18,060 nt of DNA, taken from an uncultured Corynebacterium sp. GTDB lineage: Bacteria; Actinomycetota; Actinomycetes; Mycobacteriales; Mycobacteriaceae. The notes beneath the pieces were generated by a model, which made no database searches, had not been told where the DNA came from, and was given only the letters and a program-made list of their open reading frames with translations. Numbering within the stretch: the stretch's first letter is position 1; each line of letters begins with the position of its first letter. Made by a program: the position numbers and the translations under genes. The DNA is taken from positions 1-18,060 of the forward strand of contig NZ_CAMIBP010000041.1 in assembly GCF_946223165.1 (NCBI RefSeq). The letters run 5' to 3'. Positions 13,644-18,060 of this stretch are shown piece by piece.

Positions 13644-15275
13644 ATGAACGGACCTCTCATCGTGCAATCGGATAAGACGGTCCTGCTCGAGGTCGACCAC
13701 GAGCAGGCCGCGGCCGCCCGCGCCGCGCTCGCCCCGTTCGCGGAGCTGGAACGCGCGCCGGAGCACGTGCACACCTACCGAATTACGCCGCTAGCGCTGT
13801 GGAACGCACGCGCCGCCGGCTTCGACGCGGAGCAGGTGGTCGACGTCCTGGAGACCTACTCGCGCTTCCCGGTGCCGCAGGCGCTGCTCATCGACGTCGC
13901 GGAGACCATGTCCCGCTACGGCTGCGTGCGCATCCATGCCCACCCGGCGCACGGGCTCATCCTCGAGTCCGAGGAGAAGCCCATCCTGGAAGAGCTGTCC
14001 CGTCACAAGAAGGTCAAGGGGCTGCTGGGCCCGCGCATCGACGACACCACGTTTGCCATCCCGCCCTCGGAACGCGGACGCCTCAAACAGGAGCTCCTCA
14101 AGGCCGGCTGGCCGCCGGAGGATCTGGCAGGCTACGTCGACGGCGAATCCCACCCCATCGCGCTGACGCAGGACACGTGGAGCCTGCGCGACTACCAGGA
14201 ATACGCCACGGAGGCCTTTTGGGCCGGCGGCTCCGGCGTCGTCGTGCTGCCCTGCGGCGCGGGCAAGACCATCGTCGGCGCGGCCGCCATGGCCAAGGCG
14301 CAGGCCACCACGCTCATCCTCGTGACCAACACAGTGGCCGGGCGCCAATGGCGCGACGAGCTGCTGCGGCGCACCACACTCACGGAGAGCGAAATCGGCG
14401 AATACTCCGGCGAGAAGAAAGAAATAAAACCCGTCACCATCGCCACGTACCAGGTGGTCACGCGCAAGACCAAGGGCGAGTACCGCGCGCTGGAACTCTT
14501 CGACTCCCGCGACTGGGGTCTCATCATCTACGACGAGGTCCACCTCCTGCCCGCCCCAGTCTTCCGTTTGACCAGCGATCTGCAGTCGCGCCGCCGCCTG
14601 GGGCTCACCGCCACGTTGGTGCGCGAGGACGGCATGGAGGGCGACGTTTTCTCGCTCATCGGCCCGAAGCGCTACGACGCCCCGTGGAAGGAGCTCGAGG
14701 CCGCCGGCTTCATCGCCACCGCGGACTGCGTGGAGGTCCGCGTGGACATGACCCCGGAGGAGCGCATGGCGTATGCCACCGCGGACCCGCGCGACCGCTA
14801 CCGACTGGCTGCCTGCGCGTCCGCCAAGTACAGCGCCATCACTCACATCCTGGAGCAGCATGCGGGCCAGCAGTCTCTTATCATCGGCGGCTACGTGGAC
14901 CAGCTCGAAGACATCGCCGCGCGCCTCGGCACGGAGGTCATCCACGGCAAGACCTCCAACGCCAAGCGGGAAAAGCTCTTCCAGGCCTTCCGCGACGGCG
15001 AGATTCACACCCTCGTGGTCTCCAAGGTGGCGAACTTTTCCATCGATCTGCCCGAGGCCGCTCTCGCCATCCAGGTCTCCGGCACGTTCGGCTCCCGACA
15101 GGAGGAGGCCCAGCGTTTGGGCCGCCTCCTCCGACCGAAACACGATGGCCGCGAGGCGTCCTTCTACACCTTGGTCACGCGCGACAGCCTCGACGCCGAG
15201 TACGCCATCCACCGTCAGCGCTTCCTGGCGGAGCAGGGATACGCCTACCGGCTGGTCGACGCAGTAGACTTATAA
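13644..15275 (+). CDS. XPB/Rad25-type DNA repair helicase
   Basis: This is a superfamily 2 DNA translocase related to eukaryotic and archaeal XPB, presumed to act in nucleotide-level DNA repair. The 543-residue protein has an N-terminal damage-recognition-like region (about 1-175). The core motifs are WSLRDYQEYA (179-188, Q-motif/motif Ia region), Walker A LPCGAGKT (202-209), TNTVAGRQW (228-236), motif II DEVH (297-300), and LGLTATLVRED (319-329). The last contains motif III (TAT) and the RED element typical of XPB. HGKTSNAKREKLFQAFRDGE and motif VI QRLGRLLRP (490-498) with R494 and R497 follow in the second RecA domain. All ATPase residues are present, so it should be active. It lies beside its helicase-associated partner, as in M. 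tuberculosis (Rv0861c). Confidence 0.95.
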   Translation: MNGPLIVQSDKTVLLEVDHEQAAAARAALAPFAELERAPEHVHTYRITPLALWNARAAGFDAEQVVDVLETYSRFPVPQALLIDVAETMSRYGCVRIHAHPAHGLILESEEKPILEELSRHKKVKGLLGPRIDDTTFAIPPSERGRLKQELLKAGWPPEDLAGYVDGESHPIALTQDTWSLRDYQEYATEAFWAGGSGVVVLPCGAGKTIVGAAAMAKAQATTLILVTNTVAGRQWRDELLRRTTLTESEIGEYSGEKKEIKPVTIATYQVVTRKTKGEYRALELFDSRDWGLIIYDEVHLLPAPVFRLTSDLQSRRRLGLTATLVREDGMEGDVFSLIGPKRYDAPWKELEAAGFIATADCVEVRVDMTPEERMAYATADPRDRYRLAACASAKYSAITHILEQHAGQQSLIIGGYVDQLEDIAARLGTEVIHGKTSNAKREKLFQAFRDGEIHTLVVSKVANFSIDLPEAALAIQVSGTFGSRQEEAQRLGRLLRPKHDGREASFYTLVTRDSLDAEYAIHRQRFLAEQGYAYRLVDAVDL

Positions 15276-15280
15276 CCCTT

Positions 15281-15922
15281 ATGAAGATCTTCAAGTTTGA
15301 TGTCGACGAGTCCTTCGCCAAGAAGAACAACGAACTCCTCCGTGACTCCCGCCGCCTCCGCTCCTCCGGCCTCATCATGGGCGCCCTGCTCATCGCCGCC
15401 GGTGTTGCCACGTACCTCGGCGTCGACGCCACCTGGGGGTTCACCGTCGGCCTCGCGCTTGGTCTCTTCGGCCTCATGTGCGCCATCGTCGGCGTGCTCG
15501 CCTCCTCCAAGGTAGGCGGCGCCCAGCAGCTCTACGATCGCTACCCGCTGGCTCCCGCCGTCATCGCCGAGGTCAACGACCGCGACATGGTCCTCATGGC
15601 ACTGGTCAACACCAACGTCGACCCCTCGCTCGAGCCGCGCTGGGGCGTGTGCCTGCGCACCGTTTCCACTATCCCGGGCCTGACCGGCCGCACGGTTGGC
15701 ACCAAGATCCCCGTCGCCGCGGTCTCCGGCCAGCGCTCCACCTCGGACAAAGACCACTGGCAGCAAATTAGCCCCATGCCCATCGCATGGGGCACCCCGG
15801 ACCAAGAAATCGTCCGTGTCGCCCGCACCTCCATTCCGGACTCCGAGTGGCAGCGCCTCGAGCGCTCCCGCAAGCGCCTCGCAGACGTCAAGGCCACCAA
15901 GTTCGATCTGCTGGTGCTCTAG
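15281..15922 (+). CDS. DUF3239-like membrane protein
   Basis: The function is unknown. The 213-residue protein begins MKIFKFDVDESFAKKNNELL, has two membrane helices (about residues 30-47, LIMGALLIAAGVATYLGV, and 52-75, WGFTVGLALGLFGLMCAIVG), then a soluble domain of about 135 residues. That domain contains QQLYDRYPLAPAVIAEVNDR, VCLRTVSTIPGL and DHWQQISPMPIAWGTPD. It fits corynebacterial DUF3239 proteins by recognition only. The ATG is at 15281, 5 bases after the XPB stop. There is no ribosome-binding site; TAGACT at 15265-15270, inside the last XPB codons, lies 10 nt upstream, so a promoter embedded in the helicase gene is possible. It is immediately followed by the aminotransferase, whose ATG abuts its TAG stop. 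An overlapping reading upstream of the ATG is only a shadow of the XPB gene. Confidence 0.78.
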   Translation: MKIFKFDVDESFAKKNNELLRDSRRLRSSGLIMGALLIAAGVATYLGVDATWGFTVGLALGLFGLMCAIVGVLASSKVGGAQQLYDRYPLAPAVIAEVNDRDMVLMALVNTNVDPSLEPRWGVCLRTVSTIPGLTGRTVGTKIPVAAVSGQRSTSDKDHWQQISPMPIAWGTPDQEIVRVARTSIPDSEWQRLERSRKRLADVKATKFDLLVL

Positions 15923-17053
15923 ATGACCGTCGAGCGCCTTCAATCCTTCGGCGAGACCATCTTCACCACAATGTCCGCGCTCGCCGTCCAGCACGACGCG
16001 ATCAACCTGGGCCAGGGCTTCCCGGATACCGACGGCCCCGCCCGGATGCTCGAGATCGCCCAGGAACAGATCGCCGCCGGCAACAACCAGTACGCGCCCC
16101 TGCGCGGCCAGCCCGTCCTTCTCGACGCCATCAGCCGTCGCTTCGGCGTCCCGCCCGAGAACATCCTCGTCACCGTTGGCGCCACCGAGGGGCTCACCGC
16201 CGCCATTCTTGGCACCGTGGAGCCCGGCCAGGAAGTCATCGTCCTGGAGCCCTACTACGATGCCTACGCCGCCGCCATCGCGCTTGCCGATGCCGTCCGC
16301 GTCCCCGTCCCCCTCGCTCCCGCCGGCGACTCCTGGGATGTCGACGTCGACGCCGTGCGCGCCGCCATCACGGACCGCACCGCGATGATCATCGTCAACT
16401 CGCCACACAACCCCACCGGCGCGGTCTTCTCTCGCGCCGCCCTCGAGGACCTCGCCGCGCTCTGCGTGGAGAAGAACCTCATCGTCCTGTCCGACGAGGT
16501 CTACGAGAACCTCGTCTTCCACGGCGCCGCACACACTCGCGTCAGCGATCTGCCCGGCATGGCTGAGCGCACCATCTGGGTCAACTCCGCGGCCAAGTCC
16601 TTCAACTGCACCGGCTGGAAAACCGGTTGGGTCATCGCCACACCGGCCCTCCTCGAGGGCGTTATCAAGGCAAAGCAATTCATGACCTTCGTCGGCTTCT
16701 CCCCCGTCCAGCCCGCCGTCGCCCACGCACTTCTTCACGAGGACGAATGGGTTCACGACATGATGGACGGACTGAAGGAGTGCCACGACATCCTCGCCGC
16801 CGGCCTGCGCCAGGCCGGCTACCGCGTCCACCACACGCAGGGCACCTATTACCTCGTGACCGACGTGGGCGAGGACGGCATCGACTTCTGCACACGCCTG
16901 CCTGAGACCAAGGGCGTCGCCGCCATTCCCCTGGCTGCTTTTACCGACAACCCCGAGCCGTGGCGGACCAAGGTCCGCTTCGCATTCTGCAAGCGGCCCG
17001 AGGTCATCCGCGAAGCCGTTGCGCGCCTAACCGACCGGGCCACGTCCCAGTAG
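15923..17053 (+). CDS. Class I/II PLP-dependent aminotransferase
   Basis: This is a fold-type I aminotransferase of 376 residues. Motifs are INLGQGFPDTDGP (27-39) near the N-terminus, NNQYAPLRG (54-62), GATEGL (86-91) for phosphate binding, SPHNPTG (160-166), DEVYE (191-195), the PLP lysine K225 in NSAAKSFNCTGWKTGW, and R352 in KVRFAFCKRP, which should bind the substrate carboxylate. The layout fits the subgroup holding methionine/kynurenine-type enzymes and the mycobacterial Rv0858c, annotated as N-succinyldiaminopimelate aminotransferase (DapC). The position beside XPB matches Rv0858c-Rv0861c, so a role in lysine/meso-DAP synthesis is plausible but not proved; other corynebacterial aminotransferases serve that step. 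The ATG directly follows the preceding stop codon, implying translational coupling. Confidence 0.9.
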   Translation: MTVERLQSFGETIFTTMSALAVQHDAINLGQGFPDTDGPARMLEIAQEQIAAGNNQYAPLRGQPVLLDAISRRFGVPPENILVTVGATEGLTAAILGTVEPGQEVIVLEPYYDAYAAAIALADAVRVPVPLAPAGDSWDVDVDAVRAAITDRTAMIIVNSPHNPTGAVFSRAALEDLAALCVEKNLIVLSDEVYENLVFHGAAHTRVSDLPGMAERTIWVNSAAKSFNCTGWKTGWVIATPALLEGVIKAKQFMTFVGFSPVQPAVAHALLHEDEWVHDMMDGLKECHDILAAGLRQAGYRVHHTQGTYYLVTDVGEDGIDFCTRLPETKGVAAIPLAAFTDNPEPWRTKVRFAFCKRPEVIREAVARLTDRATSQ

Positions 17054-17054
17054 A

Positions 17055-17066
17055 TAAGCTGGCCGC
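17055..17066 (+). promoter_or_regulatory. Leaderless-type -10 box of the methyltransferase
   Basis: TAAGCT (17055-17060) begins 2 bases after the aminotransferase stop codon and ends 6 nt before ATG 17067. No ribosome-binding site is seen, which again fits a leaderless transcript. Confidence 0.5.
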
Positions 17067-17930
17067 ATGAGCATCACCGAACACCATGCGGCACACTTCG
17101 CCGACAACCAAGCCAACTGGGACGATCGCGCGCACTCGCACATGTCCGGCAACTACGGCGGCCACGAACAGCTCCTCGCCGATCCCACCTTTATCACACC
17201 CGAATTGGCACAGGATATCTTCCGTTTTGGCGACCTATCGGGCAAGAATGTCCTGCACCTCCAATGCCACGTCGGCACCGATACCATCTGCTTCCCCCGA
17301 CTGGGAGCCCGCCGCACAGTTGGACTCGACCTCTCCCCTGAATCTCTGCACTACGCGCAACAGCTCTCCGATGCCACCAGTGCCCAGCTCGAGCTCGTCC
17401 AGTCCAATGTCTACGACGCCCGGGCAGCCGTCGACGGACGCTTCGACCTCGTCTACACCTCCCTCGGCGTCCTGTGTTGGCTCCCCGACATTGACGCTTG
17501 GGCTCAGACCGTCGCCTCTCTCGTCGCCCCGGGCGGCCAGTTCTTCATCCGTGACGACCACCCCATGTTTATGACGATTGACGAAAACACCTCACACGGC
17601 CTGCTCGTCACCCAGCCTTACTTCCAGACTACGGAACCCCTCACCTGGGAATCAGACACGAGCTACACCAATGACGCTGACGCACTCCCCATCAGCCACT
17701 CCACCAATCACCAATGGAACCACTCCCTCGGACAGACGCTGACCGCCCTGATCAAGGCCGGCCTCATCATTGACGACGTCGAAGAAACGGAGTATTCCGC
17801 CTGGTGCCCTTGGCCCGAGCTGATGGTCGAAGACAACGGCCGATGGCGACTGCGGGACAACCCGCAGCGGCTTCCTCTGCAGTTCGCCATTCATGCGCAC
17901 AAGCCAGTACCCTCCAGCCTGTCCGGCTAA
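17067..17930 (+). CDS. Class I SAM-dependent methyltransferase
   Basis: The 287-residue protein is a probable small-molecule methyltransferase; the substrate is unknown. Motif I is VLHLQCHVGTDT (62-73), where the usual GxGxG is replaced by a Q-C-H-x-G-x-D variant seen in a known subfamily. GLDLSPESLHYAQ (86-98) carries the acidic residue for SAM ribose. FDLVYTSLGVLCWLPDIDAW holds motif IV/post-I, and LVAPGGQFFIRDDHPM the motif VI-like strand. The C-terminal half (DTSYTNDADALPISHSTNHQ) should form the substrate lid. There is no signal peptide. TAAGCT lies 6 nt upstream of the ATG. Only 13 bases separate it from the aminotransferase, so read-through is also possible. Codon use looks slightly less GC-rich than its neighbours, consistent with a less conserved, accessory gene. 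Confidence 0.88.
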   Translation: MSITEHHAAHFADNQANWDDRAHSHMSGNYGGHEQLLADPTFITPELAQDIFRFGDLSGKNVLHLQCHVGTDTICFPRLGARRTVGLDLSPESLHYAQQLSDATSAQLELVQSNVYDARAAVDGRFDLVYTSLGVLCWLPDIDAWAQTVASLVAPGGQFFIRDDHPMFMTIDENTSHGLLVTQPYFQTTEPLTWESDTSYTNDADALPISHSTNHQWNHSLGQTLTALIKAGLIIDDVEETEYSAWCPWPELMVEDNGRWRLRDNPQRLPLQFAIHAHKPVPSSLSG

Positions 17931-18012
17931 ACCTCCCCCTTACGGACTTAGAGCGTTTGCCCCGCCGGCTCGTCGGAGATGGCTGGCCAAATACCAAGGA
18001 CGCGGCCGGGCC

Positions 18013-18060
18013 TGACCCCCGGAAAGTAGACACATCGGGGGTTAGCTATGCTGCTTGGGT
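18013..18060. mobile_element. Possible terminal end of an IS3-like insertion sequence (cut by window edge)
   Basis: From 18013 the sequence TGACCCCCGGAAAGTAGACA resembles the outer end of IS3-family elements, which often begin TGACCCCC(C)GAAAGT. An ATG at 18048 could begin the first transposase frame, but only four codons are visible. An alternative is a chance hairpin: CCCCCG (18016-18021) and CGGGGG (18036-18041) are inverted repeats. The window ends before a transposase can be seen. The span 17931-18012 before it holds no gene and no clear terminator. Confidence 0.38.

Noticed and set aside
13791..15212. 473-codon minus-strand open frame
   Set aside because: It is antisense to the XPB helicase gene, which carries every helicase motif; no start signal or family similarity is seen for the shadow.
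13799..15280. Apparent 707-codon plus-strand protein joining XPB's second frame to the DUF3239-like protein
   Set aside because: The first two thirds are an Arg/Pro/His-rich shadow of XPB. Only the part from ATG 15281 is a real gene.
18016..18041. Terminator for the methyltransferase gene
   Set aside because: The CCCCCG/CGGGGG arms are only 6 bp with a 14-base loop and no T-run, and they lie 85 bases after the stop.
1..18060. CRISPR array, prophage, toxin-antitoxin or defence island
   Set aside because: No regularly spaced repeats, integrase, phage structural genes or recognised defence proteins are seen; the gene content is housekeeping.

Overview
This window looks like a stretch of conserved chromosome from a high-GC Corynebacterium. 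The evidence is its family content: SepH, a glutamine-cyclotransferase lipoprotein, DUF2771, DUF3027 and DUF3239-like proteins, a short Rpf, and an XPB-type helicase with a helicase-associated partner. From memory, the order also parallels the Mycobacterium tuberculosis block between dapC/XPB (about Rv0858c-Rv0863), rpfA, cspB, a SpoU methyltransferase, sepH, serC and citrate synthase (about Rv0889c). The species cannot be decided from the sequence alone.

Left part (1-4729): the 5' portion of gltA (citrate synthase, minus strand, cut by the window edge) diverges from serC (phosphoserine aminotransferase). serC is followed on the same strand by sepH (FtsZ-associated division protein) and a DUF6928-like protein. 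Middle part (4730-9827): a minus-strand series of DUF3027 protein, NCS2 purine permease and SpoU/TrmH RNA methyltransferase diverges from a plus-strand pair, a glutaminyl-peptide cyclotransferase lipoprotein and a DUF2771 membrane protein. A strong two-way terminator separates DUF2771 from the convergent cold-shock gene.

Right part (9828-18060): a 414-base gene-free region carries a near-consensus GlxR/CRP site and a repeat-rich leader in front of rpf1 (secreted resuscitation-promoting factor). Stacked hairpins and two terminators follow, then a 61-residue unknown gene on the minus strand. The plus strand continues with the helicase-associated protein, the XPB helicase, a DUF3239-like membrane protein, a class I aminotransferase whose ATG abuts the preceding stop, and a SAM methyltransferase. 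The last ~50 bases may be the outer end of an IS3-like element.

I found no defence system, prophage, CRISPR array, tRNA or rRNA. The most interesting signals are regulatory. At least five genes show a TANNNT hexamer 6-7 nt before the start codon with no ribosome-binding site, which points to leaderless transcripts. A very compact divergent start region has overlapping -10 candidates. The rpf1 leader has alternating GCAAC/GTTGC elements that could form mutually exclusive stems, and gltA has a hairpin in its leader.
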